In this document: in pieces, positions 47,466 to 59,477 of the stretch
Position numbering within the stretch: the first letter of the stretch is position 1
Layout: every line of letters begins with the position of its first letter
Assembly: GCA_037349315.1 (NCBI GenBank)
Contig: JBAIAC010000040.1
Location: 12,232,001 to 12,296,000, forward strand
DNA length: 64,000 nucleotides
Direction of reading: 5' to 3'
DNA from: Chelydra serpentina
Lineage: Eukaryota; Chordata; Testudines; Chelydridae
Translations under genes and position numbers: made by a program
The notes under the pieces: model-generated
What the model saw: the letters and a program-made list of their open reading frames with translations, nothing else
Database searches by the model: none
Told to the model about the DNA's origin: nothing

Positions 47466-48334
47466 CTAATATAGGTAAGAATACTAATCCCAACACTCCA
47501 ATTTCCCACCTTCTTCTATCAAGGGCTATTCTTTTTTATTCCTCTTCCCAAATCTTTTACTTTCACCTATTTTTTAGCTGTACTGCTTTCTTAGCAAAAT
47601 ATTGTATAACCTCTGAGCCTGACTGAATCATATCCAAATCTCTCTCTCTCACCCCATCCCCATAGACACACTCATGCACTCTTGTCACCTACCGTCTGAC
47701 ACTGCAAGACCTGGATGACGATTCTGACCCTAATAAAATGGAACAGAACCTTTCCAGGTGGCATTTTGTAGTATGTATTTTTATCATCACACAAATAATT
47801 CCTCCTACATCCGAGCATCTCAAATATGGCTGCTGCATATTTAAATTAAATGTCAAGTGGATCCTGGTACTTGGAAGCTCGTGGAAGGTTTATTTGAAAG
47901 TGGATGATGGTCAGGGATGCGGAGTTGGGAGCTGTAATTGATACTTATTAGAATTGGAGATTTCTGAAAATGGAGGATTGCAAGGAGTTTAGGAATAATT
48001 CCATTCACAGTGACTGGCACATGTCAAAAAATTGTCAAGAACCTATAGCATTGCAATCATCCTCAAACTGTCCTTTCTGATTACGTTACATCTCAGATTC
48101 CACCTGTCCTATACTCCAAGCTGTAATTGACTCTAAACATAAGAAATCCTCTTACTGTACTTCCTAACCACAAGCAGGGCCAGATTTCGGGACAGGTGGC
48201 CCATATGACTGCCTGGGGTGCCAGGTTTGGGAGATGCTGGGCTCAGCGTGCTGTTTTTGGTGTTAGCGACAAAAGGGGAAATAGAATGTTTGAAGGAAAA
48301 TGTTTCTGGTGTTCCGTATGTGGATTCATTTTTT
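47466..48334. other. Unique sequence
   Basis: Nothing recognised. Confidence 0.45.
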
Positions 48335-48525
48335 TCCACTAACCTCCGAGAATGTTCTGGACCTTTGTAGAATCTCATGGAACCTTCCAGACTTTGTGAG
48401 GACTACATTTTCCTCAAACCTCCTAGAATGTTCTCAGCCATGCTCTCGTGGGTATATAAGGGACAATCATGCATGCAAATCATGCATCAAATTTGTGAAA
48501 TATGCTACAAATGCAATAAAGAATA
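48335..48525 (+). promoter_or_regulatory. Heat-shock-element-like motifs with TATA and poly(A) signal
   Basis: Three GAAnnTTC words lie at 48350-48357, 48380-48387 and 48426-48433. They are followed by a TATA box (tatata 48453-48458), an octamer atgcaaat (48473-48480) inside a doubled 'aatcatgcat', and AATAAA at 48515-48520. The order fits the U3-R part of a retroelement LTR or a small promoter. No LTR ends or coding region were found, so function is a guess. Confidence 0.35.
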
Positions 48526-48960
48526 AGGTATTCAAAAGTTTAACTAATGGAGCAGGGGGCATCGAAGACGCTCCTCAACTGGGGTGCTATTTGGTCTAGG
48601 GCCAGCCCCAAGAACAAGAAAAAAGCTTTTAGGATAGTCAAGAAAACAGAATTTACAGACTCCAGGGGTCATACTTTCCCCTTCCCTCGGGATAGACTGA
48701 AACTAAATGGTTCAGTCAAAGAAAGACACATTTCCTAGTTTCCTCTCATGAGGAAGTTTAAACGGTGTTTATGACAATGTTTGTGGGGTGATTGCAGGAG
48801 GCTGAGAAGAGAAAGCAGCATTTGAGGACCGGTGAGGCTGCTGTGGGAATTTCACCAACACCACGAGCCCAGAAGCCTAATGGCAACCTGCAGCTTTCGG
48901 GCAGGGCGACTTAGAGGACTAGCCACTGTGGGATCTGAAAAGCTGGGAAAATCTAGTGGG
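48526..48960. other. Unclassified sequence
   Basis: Nothing recognised. Confidence 0.4.
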
Positions 48961-49265
48961 CTTCATTTAAGCTGTAAAGACCACCTGCCACTCTACTGGT
49001 TCAGCATCGTGCAGCACCATATCATGCCCACAAGAGCCACTGCACCGTATGATCTTCATGAAAGGGTCTTTACCCAGTTGACATATCTTACCTGCTGTGC
49101 ATTTGCAGTGGTGTATATATTTATTTCAGTTGCAAGCACTTTGGGGCAGGGATTGTCTTTTTGCTCTGCATTTGTACAGCGCCTAGCACAGTGGGGTTCT
49201 GGTCCATGCCTGGGACTCCTAGGTGATACCGCAGTACAAATACTAATTAGTAATAACATAATAAA
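48961..49265 (+). mobile_element. L2-like LINE 3' tail
   Basis: 'gcaagcactttggggcaggg', 'tacagcgcctagcacagtgg' and 'tactaattagtaataacat' form a plus-strand tail matching the 33150-33305 copy. It is well preserved at its 3' end. Confidence 0.75.
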
Positions 49266-49365
49266 GAACAAGGGGCAGGCTGGAGAAAGATGATGACGGG
49301 ACATCTGGAATAATGGAGAGACAGCAGAGATTCAATTGTGTCAACTATGCCAACAGTGACTAAAA

Positions 49366-49585
49366 CAGGGGTTCTCAAACTGAGGGTCATGATCCCTCAA
49401 GGGGTCATGAGGTTATTACATGGGGGTCGCGAGCTATTAGTTTCCACCCCCCCAAGCCTTGCTTCATCTCCAGCATTTATAAGAGTGTTAAATATAAAAA
49501 AGTGTGTTTAATTTATAAGGGGGGGTGGCACTCAGAGGCTTGCTGTGCGAAAGGGGTCAGCAATACAAAAGTTTGAGAACTACTG
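49366..49585. mobile_element. Short non-autonomous hAT element
   Basis: The ends caggggttctcaaactga and agtttgagaactactg are inverted complements of the Charlie-type hAT terminus. They are flanked by gactaaaa (49358-49365) and aactaaaa (49586-49593), an 8-bp target duplication with one mismatch. The interior (220 bp) contains an inverted 'ggggtcatgagg' piece and no ORF. Confidence 0.85.
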
Positions 49586-49593
49586 AACTAAAA

Positions 49594-49914
49594 CTATACA
49601 AATATCAGTGGGAAACATGCTCTACCGGCAAGACTCTGTAGCAGCAATGAGTGGGTGGTCGTGGTGAGAGAAGGGGCACAAGGAGCCTCCCCACTTTCAA
49701 ATCCTGCCCCGGCACCGGAATCAGGCACAATCAGTCTTCTCAATCCGGGAGCAGCGGGACTGTGTGAAGCTAGTTTAGTGGCAGGGTGAAGTGAGTAGGC
49801 CAGGGCCCTGCAGACAGCCAGAGCTGGGTGAAAAAATGCTTTCCCCTTCCTGCGAAACTTTGAGATTTCCAAAAAATGATGTTGCTGTTCCACACCAAGA
49901 AAGAGACTCTTGAT
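49594..49914. other. Unclassified sequence
   Basis: GC-richer than its neighbours. No repeat assigned. Confidence 0.4.
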
Positions 49915-50040
49915 AGGCTGGTTCAAATCCCTGCTCTACCTGGCCAATCAGGCAGTTGAATGTGGCTCGCCCACATCCCAGGGGAGTGCCCTATCCACTA
50001 GGCTATTGGCTATTCCAGGGGGTCTCCCTCTCGCTGAGCA
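49915..50040 (+). repeat. tRNA-derived SINE relic, second copy
   Basis: A ggttcaaatccctgctctac B-box-like piece and the shared attggctattccagggggtctc tie it to 17010-17165. The A-box side is missing. Confidence 0.5.
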
Positions 50041-51120
50041 GGAATTCCATTCTGCCCCCGAGAAACCTGCCAACAAAGTTGAATACAAAATGATACATTT
50101 ATGTGAAAAGTTTCAGCTTTGACCAACAGCATTTTCCTGAAGAAAAAAAATAGGTTTTGTTGGAAGACTCGTGGCTAGTTTTACAGGCAGCATGGAAAGG
50201 ACTTGGTTGACACTAGCAGCAGGTCCCCGCTCTTGCTATCTCTGTGTCACTCTGGTTTGTGTCTTTAGGACTATTTATATTCCTGCAGGCTCCTTCCTGC
50301 TGTTTATCAATGCACCCTTACGAAACAGGACTCACTCCGCTGGCCCTGCATGCGAGAGTGGCAGGAAGGCATGTTGCTCCCTTTCTAACAGTATCACAGT
50401 GACTCCCTGGGCTCCAGAGGCACCGAGTGTGCCTTAAGCACAATGCCTCCAGGAGCTCCTTAGGACGCATGGCAGCTTCAAGCGACAACTGAAATCACGG
50501 CATCAAGGCAACTAAAAAAATTGTACGCCAAGGAAAGAAATGTACAAGAAATTTGAGATAAAACAATATGATGCTAGCTCTTCTACTGCTCTGCCAAGTC
50601 CTCCTCCACCCTCATATAAAAGTCAATGGCAGCAAAACCTGCATCCACCGGTCTCCGGTTTCTACTGAAAAACTGCTTTAAAAAAAAAAAGCCCAGTAAA
50701 CCACAGGGGCAGATTGTCACTCTTCACAGATTCAGCTCTTCCATTTCCAAGTGAGAGTGAAATACACATGATTTCAAAGAGGGGGACACACATTTCAGCT
50801 CAGTTTAGAGCTCTGTGGGCAGTAAAGTATTCTGCCGGTTAAAACATAAATTATCATTTACGTGAGCCTGATGAGAGTCTGGTTCTACTAGTGAGTGGGC
50901 ACTAAATCAGATTTAGGTAAAGCTCTTTCCAATCCCCGTACGTGAACCTAGTCGTCTCCTGATAAAATATACTTGCGGTTAATGTTTTCAGAGATGATAA
51001 AAAAAAATTAATGGTGGGGGGGACATGTTAGTTCACACAAGCTTTTTACTTTTCCAGTTACAGTCTTAATTCAATAAATACATAATAATAATCTCAAAAC
51101 ACTATGCAAACAATGAACTG
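50041..51120. other. Unique sequence
   Basis: Nothing recognised; A-run near 50682. Confidence 0.45.
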
Positions 51121-51422
51121 AGGGTAAGTCTATACTTGCGGCGGTACGGAGACTTCAGACGCTCCTTGGGCATAAACAGCAGTGCAGACAGTAGGCATTG
51201 CTGAGGCACGCCTGAACCCGAGGGTATATGCCCTATACCCTCCCGACACACCCTCGCAGCGCCTTCTCCATCTACCCAGCCGTTTTTAGCAGTGTAGCAT
51301 CCTGCTGCCTGAGACTTTTCCCACTACCTCCTTCCTCCCTTCTAGAGCCTTCCACTGCGGCGTGTAGCTGCACATACCCTACATGCTGCCGCAAGTGTAG
51401 GCAAGTGTCGACAAGGTCTTAG
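51121..51422. mobile_element. Small MITE with inverted ends
   Basis: The left end gtaagtctatacttgcggcg and the right end gccgcaagtgtaggcaagtg are inverted complements over the tacacttgcggc core. The interior is moderately GC-rich. No target duplication is clear. Confidence 0.55.
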
Positions 51423-51495
51423 TCTCACAATGCCCCTGAGAGTTTGATAAGTAGACTTATCCTCAGATGAGAGGCTCAGATACCACAATGATGAG

Positions 51496-51730
51496 AGGAA
51501 GGATGGCCCAGTGGTTAGGGTGCTAGCTTCGGACTGGGACATTTCAGTTCTCTGCTTTGCCAAAAGCTCTCCGCAGACCTTGGCCAAGTCACTGTTTCTC
51601 AGTTCCCCGTGGGGATCACAGCATTTCCCTAAATCACAGGGGTGCTCTGAGGGTTATATTATATGTTAAAGATTGTGAGGTGCTCTTATATTACAGTAAT
51701 TGGGGCCATACAAGTACTGACATAGAGGGT
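51496..51730 (+). repeat. CORE-SINE (MIR-like) copy
   Basis: A tRNA-derived head (ggatggcccagtggttaggg, then a worn B box) is followed by the CORE/MIR order: ccttggccaagtcactgttt, ctcagttccccgtgggg, ttccctaaatcacaggggtg, gattgtgaggtgctcttat. This is the only plus-strand, nearly full-length copy of the family seen in the window. Confidence 0.7.
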
Positions 51731-51809
51731 GTTGTGTGCAGGACCTGTAAATCAGGCTCATCAGGCTCATCTTGTCCTCTTTCTTTGACGTTATTCAGGA
51801 TGAGCACTT

Positions 51810-53884
51810 AGAATCACAGAATGGTAGGACTGGAAGGGGCCCCCTGATGTCTCCTAATCCATTCCCCTGCACTCATGGCAGAACTAAGTGTTATCTAGAC
51901 CATGCCTGGCAGGTGTTGTCTAACCTGCTCTTAAAAAACTTCAATGACGGAGACTCCATAACATCCCTAGGCAATTTGTTCCAGTGCTGAACTACCCTAA
52001 CAGTTAGGAAGTTTTTCCTAATGTCTAACCTAAACTGCCCTTGCGGCAATTTAAGACCATTGCTTCTTGGCCCATCCTGAGAGGTTAACGAGAACAATTT
52101 ACCTCCTTCCTCCTTGTAACAACCTTTTATGTACTTGAAAACTGATATGTCCCCCCAAGTCTTCTCTTTTCCAGAATAAATAAACCCAATTTTTTCAGTC
52201 TTCCCTCAGAGGTCATGTTTTCTAGACCTTTAATCTTTTTGTTGCTCTTCTCTGGATTTTCTCCAATTTGTCCACGCCTTTCTTGAAATGTTGAATCTAG
52301 AACTGGGCACAATACTCTGTTGAGGCCTAATCAGCACGGAGTAGAGAAGAAGAATTACTTCTTGTGTCTTTCTTATAACAGTCCTGCTAATACATCCCAA
52401 AATGATGTTCGCTTTTTTTGCAACAGTGCTACACCGTTGACTCATATTTAGCTTGTGATCCATTATGACCCCCAGATCTCTTTCCACAGTACTCCTTCAT
52501 AGGCAATCATTTCATATTTTGTATATGTGCAACTGATTGTTCCGGTTTCAGCCTATTGACTTCAGACCATTTCTCCAGTTTGCTCAGGTCATCTTGAATT
52601 TTAATCCTGTCCTCCAAAGCACTTGGTATCTTCCGCAAACTTTATAAGTGGGCTCGCTCTATTCCATTATCTACATCATTGATGAAAATATTGACCAGAA
52701 CTGGACCCAGAACTGATCCCTGAGGGACCCCACTCAATATGCCCTTCCAGCTTGACCGTGAACCACTGATAACTACTCTCTGTGATTGGTTTTCCAACCA
52801 GTTATGCATCCACCTTATAGTAGCTCCATCCAGGTTGTATATCCCTAGTTTGTTTATGAGAACATCATGTGAGACAGTATCAAAAGCCTCACTAAAGTCA
52901 AGATATACCTCATCTATCGCTTCCCCACATCCACAAGGCTTGTTACCTGTCAAAGAAAGCTATTAGGTTGGTTTAACATAATTTCTTCTTGACAAATCCA
53001 TGCTGACTGTTACTTATCACCTTATTAACTTCTAGGTATCTGCGAATTGATTGCTTAATTATTTGCCCCGTTATCTTTCTGGGTACTGAAGTTAAGATGA
53101 CCGGTCTATAATTCCCCGGGTTGCCCTTATTCATAGATGGGCACTATATTTGCCCTTTTCCAGTCCTCTGGAATCGCACCCGTCTTCCATGACTTTTCAA
53201 AGATAATCACTAATGGCTCCTTGAGTATACTAGGATGTTTTTCATCAGGCCCTGGTGACCTGAAGGCATCTAACTTGTTTAAGTAATTTTCAACTTGTTC
53301 TTTCCCTATTTTAGCCTCAATCCTACCTCATTTTCTCTGGCATTCATTAAGTTAGATGTCCTTCTAAACTTGCTACTAAACTTTTTGGTGAAAACAAACA
53401 AGGCATTTAGCACTTCTGCCATTTCCACATTTTTTTTTATTGTTTCCCCCCTCCACCACCACACCCATTGAGGAAGAGGCCTACCCTGTCCTTTCTATTG
53501 CTTCTAATGGATTTGTAGAATGTTTTCTTGTTATCCTTTATGTCTCTAACTGGTTTGATCTCATTTTTTTCCGTGGCCTTTCTAATTTTGTTCCTACATA
53601 CTTGTGTTATTTGTTTCTATTCATCCTTTGTAACTTGATCTAGTTTCCACTTTTTTGAGTTTCAGAACATTGAAGATCTCCAGGTTAAGCCAGGGTGGTC
53701 TCTTGCCATACATCCTATCTTTCCTATGCAGTAGGATAATTTGTTCTTATGCCCTTAATAATGTCTCTTTGAAAAACTGCCTGCTCTCTTGAACTGTTTT
53801 TCCCCTTAGACTTGTGTCCCATGGGATCTTACCTACCAACTCCCTGAGTCTGTCTTGAAATCCATTATCTTTATTGTGCTTCTA
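51810..53884 (-). mobile_element. CR1 LINE, largest copy
   Basis: A 2.1-kb 5'-truncated CR1 on the minus strand, with its 3' end at 51810 (gaatcacagaatggtaggac complement of the standard tail). It retains reverse transcriptase, thumb and C-terminal regions in broken frames: [12 protein letters not shown] (52720-52755), AKKANIILG and VQHWNKLPRDV (51990-52030). The first stretch of the frame has [15 protein letters not shown] (52850-52900). The catalytic box reads FAED instead of FADD (52628-52639) and lies in a shifted frame, so the copy is inactive. Many introns of turtles hold such copies. Confidence 0.9.
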
Positions 53885-53924
53885 ACACTGCAATTAGCTT
53901 CTGCTTGCAAAAATCTTCTCCAAG

Positions 53925-54175
53925 GATAGTGCTTATTTGGCACCCATTGGCATAGCATCAGAGCACCTCACAACCATCACTTTCTCTATTCTCACAATAC
54001 CCCTCTCAGTGTAGGGAAGGGCGATTATCCCTCTTTATACAGATGGGAACTTGAGGAACAGCACAAAAATGGCAGATCTAAGGTCGCATTGAAATCTGTG
54101 CCAGAGCCAGGAATTAAACCCAGATCTCTTGAATGCTAGTCCAGTACATTAACTTCCTCCTAGAGGAACTAAAAA
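53925..54175 (-). repeat. CORE-SINE (MIR-like) copy, antisense
   Basis: 'agagcacctcacaaccatc', 'ttatacagatgggaacttgagg', 'gccagagccaggaattaaac', 'ccagatctcttgaatgctag' follow the family order. Ends in an AAT tract near 54176. Confidence 0.65.
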
Positions 54176-55799
54176 TAATAATAATAAATTATCATCGTCA
54201 GAGCAGGAAAATAAAGCTTGACTATCTTGGAGGGATCCAAATTGTCATCTTATTTGTGATACACAAATAAATCAGATAAGCGCCCTATTTACTGGTCATA
54301 TGATCCTTGGCTCCTCAATTTACACTTCCCCAGCTGCTCATTTTCTAGGTGGCACTAACTTACATCTCTTATTTACGACCTATCTATGCTGTTCTTTCCT
54401 CTGCAATCTACAAGACAGCAAAAAAGATGCTATTGAGATATAGGTCATAAAGAATCTCTATGCGGTAACTCATGTCTAGAAAGTGCGGTCAGTGACACAA
54501 AGAAAGATTGCCCTTTGATTCCATTTTTGTAATCTGTAACACATGCTTCTGGATCTTCCATGTATGTCCCTGGGCATTATCAAGAAAATAGGATTCTTGA
54601 CCTGGATGTGTATGTCAAAAATGCTGATTGAAAGCCAAAATAAATTGAATGTCAATGTTTCAGGACCAAGACACTACCCAAAGCTGCTATGCAGAACTGT
54701 GGAAGAAGCCTTTGTACAGCATGTCTGGCTTCCTGCAATGTCTGCAGGACACAACTAATGTTACCTAAAGTCTGCTGTGGACATGGATAAAGCGTGATAG
54801 CTACAAGTTAAAGTAGATTCCATTGGATTTTTATTTATTTTTTTACTAATACAATGAATGTCCCATACTGCATAATAAGTAAAGTGGAAAAATAAACAGT
54901 CTGTGTTGAAATATCAGAAACTTGCAATACAGTATGTGACACAACTGTACTGTGTTTCCAGGCCATCTGAATAAAACAGCAGTGGAATTGCTACACAGAT
55001 CCCACAGTGCCCATGAATCTGTGATGTGGTTTTTATTTATTATAGAAGACACTCATATGCATCAAGTTATTTGTCCGCCCGAAATCATCCACATGACAAC
55101 AATTTAGGTAAACTTGTAGATATATCAAGTGGGGGTTTAGCACTGAATATGGAAAGAAATGGCTCAGTAAGCCAACAGAATGAGAGTGAAGATAGATTTA
55201 ATAGTTAGGGCCTTGGAAAAAGCAACCTATCTTACAGTAGAAGAATGATCTTGCCAACCGTGTTCTTAAAGGCACTATACAGAGACACATTTCACTCTCA
55301 AAACTGGCAGCATGCCAGCTAGGAAGATCATATTACATTCCAGGCAAGGCAGTGCCCAGCCCTGCACAGGTTGCAAGAGAGGGTGGAAGACATTTTGGGG
55401 GGAATATTTTCACAGGCACAAAGGGCAGCCACGCACGCACCCAGCTCAAGCCAATGGGAGTTGGGCACCTTGCACACTCATCCCAGGGGTATAGGATGAC
55501 ATGATCCTGGCACTTCCCTGAGCATAAGGGCTGCTCTAGCCTCCCCTAAGTGGGTAGGAAAAGAGAATGGCAGGCCAAAACCATGGCCCTCCCCCCGTTC
55601 CGTACACCAGCCAGCAGAGGTGGCGACAACAAAAGAGGACCAGACTGGCTCCTTCTGAAAGGGTTTTGCAATGGCCATGCTCCCCATAGTTTGTGTGTGT
55701 AAGGTAGTGCACTCACTACCCATAGCGTGAGTCTTTCCCAGGGTGTGATGTTGCAAGGGGCCATCATCTCCGGCTCTTTCTGCTGGCAGACTGCCTCTC
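54176..55799. other. Mostly unique sequence
   Basis: No exon recognised. GC content rises towards 55300-55800, where long overlapping ORFs on both strands reflect composition rather than genes. The stretch from about 55480 may already belong to the LTR-like block. Confidence 0.4.
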
Positions 55800-56890
55800 A
55801 CCAGAGTGTTCTTGGCTCAGCCCACTGGCCAAATCACAGAGTTCAGTCCCTTTGTGGGGTGACAAAACATACAACTCAAAGTGCAAACACAAAAGAGCTG
55901 TCAGCACCCCTCGGCCCATCCTTTGGGGTCAGTCTTCAGTCCCACCCTGGGCTCAATATTCCTTCAGTTGGGCTTGCATGCCCTTTCCTCGGAGGTTGGT
56001 AGAGGGTCCCGGGCCCACCCACTTCTATGACGTTCCAGCCCAGGGACCCTGCAGCGATCAGCTAGATCTGCTTCTTCAGACATGCTGCTATTTCCCTGGG
56101 GCACTTCCTACGTCCACGCCCTCTTGGGCTGCTTCTAGGAGCGGCTCTCAGAATGTTGCCGCCCCAAGCAGTTGCCGCGGCCCCGCCCCCGACGCAGGCA
56201 GACGTAGCGGGGCCCCGCCCCCGACGCAGGCAGTCCCAGTCCGCGGTGGCAAGGGAAGAGCGGCGGACCTGCCGCCCCATTGCCGCCGCGGCAGGCGAGA
56301 ATGGGGCGGCAGTCCGAGTCCCGCGGTGGCAATTCGGCGGCGGAAAGAGCGGACCTGCCGCCGAGGGACTCGAACTGCCGCCCCATTCTCGATGCCGCCC
56401 CAAGCACCAGCTTGGAAAGCTGGTGCCTGGAGCCGGCCCTGGCTGCTTCCCAAGCAGCTTGTTTCACATGGCCTTCCTTTGATTCCCAGGCCTCTGGCTC
56501 CTCCGTAGAGCCTTCCAGCTCCTCCTTTCTCCGCTGAGCTTATCAGTCTTCAACCTCTCTCAGGTTCTTCCTCAATTGCTTCTGGTTTTAGCAGAGTTGC
56601 CTCTTACTGCCTCCCTCCCCCGGGGACTCTGGCAGCTGCCCCAGCTCATTGTGGGTCCTAGCTCAGAGCTTCCCCCACAGGAGCCTGTTCTGCTCCCTGT
56701 GGGTTCTCCTATGTGCAGGAGAGTCCTGCCTTCTCTGCAGGCTCTCCCCTCACTGTATAGCCTTTTCCTAACCCTTTCCCAGCTGGCATCACTAATGATC
56801 CTGAAGCTGCCATGTCACCATCAGCTAACGGCTAGCTGGTGGGTCACAGACAAGGCTGAGCCTGGCTTGCCTTCAAGAGTCAGCCAGCCC
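55800..56890. repeat. LTR-like GC-rich block with insertion
   Basis: Two segments (55800-56139 and 56442-56890) look like parts of one turtle LTR-type repeat: 'acaaaacatacaactcaaag', 'ctatgacgttccagcccagg', 'gattcccaggcctctggctc', 'gtgggtcacagacaaggctg'. They are separated by a GC-rich insertion at 56140-56441. The family is recalled, not verified, and terminal TG/CA ends were not located. Orientation cannot be set. Confidence 0.4.
56140..56441. repeat. Very GC-rich inserted repeat
   Basis: CpG-dense, ending gcctggagccggccctgg, with repeated 'ccgccccat', 'ccgacgcaggcag' (tandem at 56189 and 56220) and gcaccagcttggaaagctggtgc, which is an inverted repeat. Six overlapping ORFs arise purely from the composition. 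Most likely a non-autonomous DNA element. Confidence 0.5.
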
Positions 56891-58660
56891 ATGACAAAGA
56901 GCAGTCCCATTGTTTGAAATGGAACTACTCACATGCTTGAAGTTAAGCCTGCACTTTAGTGTTTGGCTGGATCAGGGCCAGAGTGCTTGCCCCTTGCAGG
57001 ACCAAGACCTTAGCCTCTCAGCACTTTGGGGGCAAGGACTCATTTGTTTCACACATATGATAGTGCCTTGTCCACCATACGCTACCCAAACAACATCATG
57101 GAAATAATGGCCATATTCAATGTGATGAAATCCCAAAAGGCCTAACCCGGTTATCATTTCTTCACCATCGGCTTGTCCTAAATGCTTCATCAAACTTTAT
57201 CACAAGAACTGCATTCTGAGGTTTAAAAAATGATGTAATCCACCAGTATCCAGGGGCTACGCTCAGTGCACATCCAGGACTGGAGAGAAACTGTTGCGTT
57301 TGTTTGGTCTTCCCCCATGTGAAGTAGCAACCCATATGTTCCCCTTCGTTAGTAAGATGCCTAATGTATGTCCTGGGCAAATAACAGACTTTGGAGAATC
57401 TGAAGCAAACAGAATCATCACCCTAGTTCTATTTTTTTTTTAAATAAGCAGATGTTTACTGTAAATTAAAAAGATATCTATCAAATCTGAAACATATTAT
57501 AAAAGCTATTCCTGAACTTTAATTATTACGAAGAACTGGTCTCCTGTGGCTTGTTCATTTCACACAGCTGAAAAAAATTTTAACAGCCTTCTAATTATAT
57601 CAGTTTTCCATATTAAAAAAACTGGTTCACATTTTTTACTCTGTCTAGAGAAACTATGGATCATCTTGCTATTCACTGAATGCTTTTAATTTACACATCA
57701 GAAATACAAATAAGTGCAGTGATATTAGATCTTATTCCCTTTAATTTCTAACAAGAGAAAATAGTCGTTTTGTTGAGCTACCACAATTAAATTAGTTCAT
57801 TTTTCTATTACAGGGTGCTTGATAAGACAATTTATCACAGTTTTCAATGGATTAAGCTTAATGGGACATTTCTCTCAATAGAACAAAATGCCCCCAAAAA
57901 TGATTTCATTAAAATCAAACAACTGTGTTGCCCCGCCCTGTCCCTAACCCTTTTTGATTCATTAACATATGTAACAGAAGAGTTAATTGTACCTTTCCTT
58001 AAACAGGAGCCATGGTCTGAAAGCATTGCTTTTGTTTACAATTCAGCAGATTGTTTCAGTAGGAACTTACGTTGGGCATTGTTCTGTCTAGTGATTGGCC
58101 AGAGCTCAAGTGGTGGGGATGTTGCATTTGTCAGGGTCTGGACTCGTTTGCCTATTTATTTACTTGTAGGCATTTCTATCGTGCTCATCAACATGGTATC
58201 TGAGAGCCGATTTACAACTGCCAGGTTATTTGCAACATTACAACGTGGTATTCACTGTACTCCATGCGCCAAGTACATGATGAATATAGGAATGCTGTGA
58301 GTGCCACAGGAAAGGTAATTTTACATGCAAATAGAAGTACTCGCTTCTTAAACAGTCACCTCAATATCTGAGCCTTACCATCGGCCTACAAAACCAATTT
58401 TGAAGTCTCTGAATAGGCTTTGGCATGAGATGTGGTTTCTCCTTCCAATCAGACTAGAAAGAGTCTTAGAATCCCCTCTCTCATTGGATTTTGACTTTTC
58501 TCTGTCTAGGCCTCCAACTGAAACCTGGAAGTGCAGATAGCAATTTATTTTAAAAGCTATCCGAAAAATCTCTGCACATCCACAAGTTTTCAGGTCACAT
58601 TCAGAAATGAGACGAAAGTTCCAGATTCAGATTTGTTGTTAAACGAAAATAAGAAAGAAA
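56891..58660. other. Unique intron sequence
   Basis: Contains fragments of the 'actcacatgcttgaagttaagc' type near 56920 and an L2-like piece around 57000-57090. A 161-codon open frame at 57815-58300 has no resemblance to a known family and no Kozak or splice support; I treat it as chance. Confidence 0.45.
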
Positions 58661-58664
58661 AACT

Positions 58665-58770
58665 TGTAGCACCTTAGAGACTAACAAATTTATTTCAGCA
58701 TAAGCTTTCGTGGGTTAGTACCCACTTCATCGGATGCATGGAATGAAATACACTGTAGACAGATATTTGT
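58665..58770 (-). repeat. Second copy of the hammerhead-like repeat
   Basis: On the minus strand: CCGATGA, an extra A, a 6-bp stem GTGGGT/ACCCAC with loop ACTA, GAAA, then AGCTTATGCT. The rest is 'cttatgctgaaataaat' and 'agtctctaaggtgctacaag', shared with the repeat at 34505. The base after the small stem is G here (C at 34679). Confidence 0.65.
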
Positions 58771-58862
58771 TGTTGTTTCATCGGAACTGAATCACCCCAC
58801 CAACTCTGTTCCATCAAGGGCACTATCACAGGGCTCTGCACATTCGGGGGGGAGGCACCCCT
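58771..58862. other. Short stretch left of the LTR-like block
   Basis: No clear family. Confidence 0.35.
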
Positions 58863-59477
58863 GCTTGCCCAGTGCGGGGTTGATACACCCCGTCACACAG
58901 TCGTCGAGACTCAACTGGGCCAGGCAAACACAATCAGAGACTCCAGCCCTCTGGGTGGGGAAGAGCCAATTAATAGTCTGTAGGGTCTCTAGCAGTAATG
59001 CTCACCTTCCAGTGTGCAGTGGAAGGTAGGGGAACCCAGGCCCACCCTACTCCACCGGGTTCCAACCCAGGGCCCTGTGAAGCCAGCAACCTCCCATTTC
59101 AGGATTCAAATATAGGCTCCCAATACATTCCCTGGGTCACTTCCTACCCTTAAATACACTTTGGGTTTTTCTTCGCTGGGCCGCAGCTTGGCACCTTTGT
59201 CGGTCTCCGCAGCCGGTGGGTTCTCCACAGCGTCATCAGGGATACCCACTTCAGCATTCTGGAGGGCTGACCATTCTTCAGCAGGAGCAAGCGGCCCATG
59301 TCCATCCTTCTCCTCAGACAGCCCTGACTGAGCTAGCCAACTTCCTTTTATCTGCTCTCCCCCCCCCCCCCACCTACAGCATGCGCCGCAGAGGCGAGGG
59401 GGGCATGGCCTCTTGGGCCCAAAGTGACTGGTTAGTCACTGCGCTTGCCCAGTACAGGGTTGTTACGCCCCATACAG
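58863..59477. repeat. LTR-like block bounded by direct repeats
   Basis: A 38-bp phrase (58863-58900: gcttgcccagtgcggggttg...) returns at 59443-59477 as gcttgcccagtacagggttg..., in the same orientation, 580 bp apart. The left copy contains caccccgtcaca, the complement of the TGTGACGGGG start of the LTR at 17368. This suggests LTR pieces in head-to-tail order on the minus strand, but neither ends nor an internal region are seen. A 13-C run lies at 59359-59371. Confidence 0.45.

Noticed and set aside
56062..56537. Six overlapping ORFs up to 218 codons
   Set aside because: Caused by stop-poor, CpG-rich repeat sequence; no family similarity.
57815..58300. 161-codon open frame on the plus strand
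   Set aside because: No recognisable domain, no splice or promoter support, and part of the frame is overlapped by an antisense frame. Likely chance.
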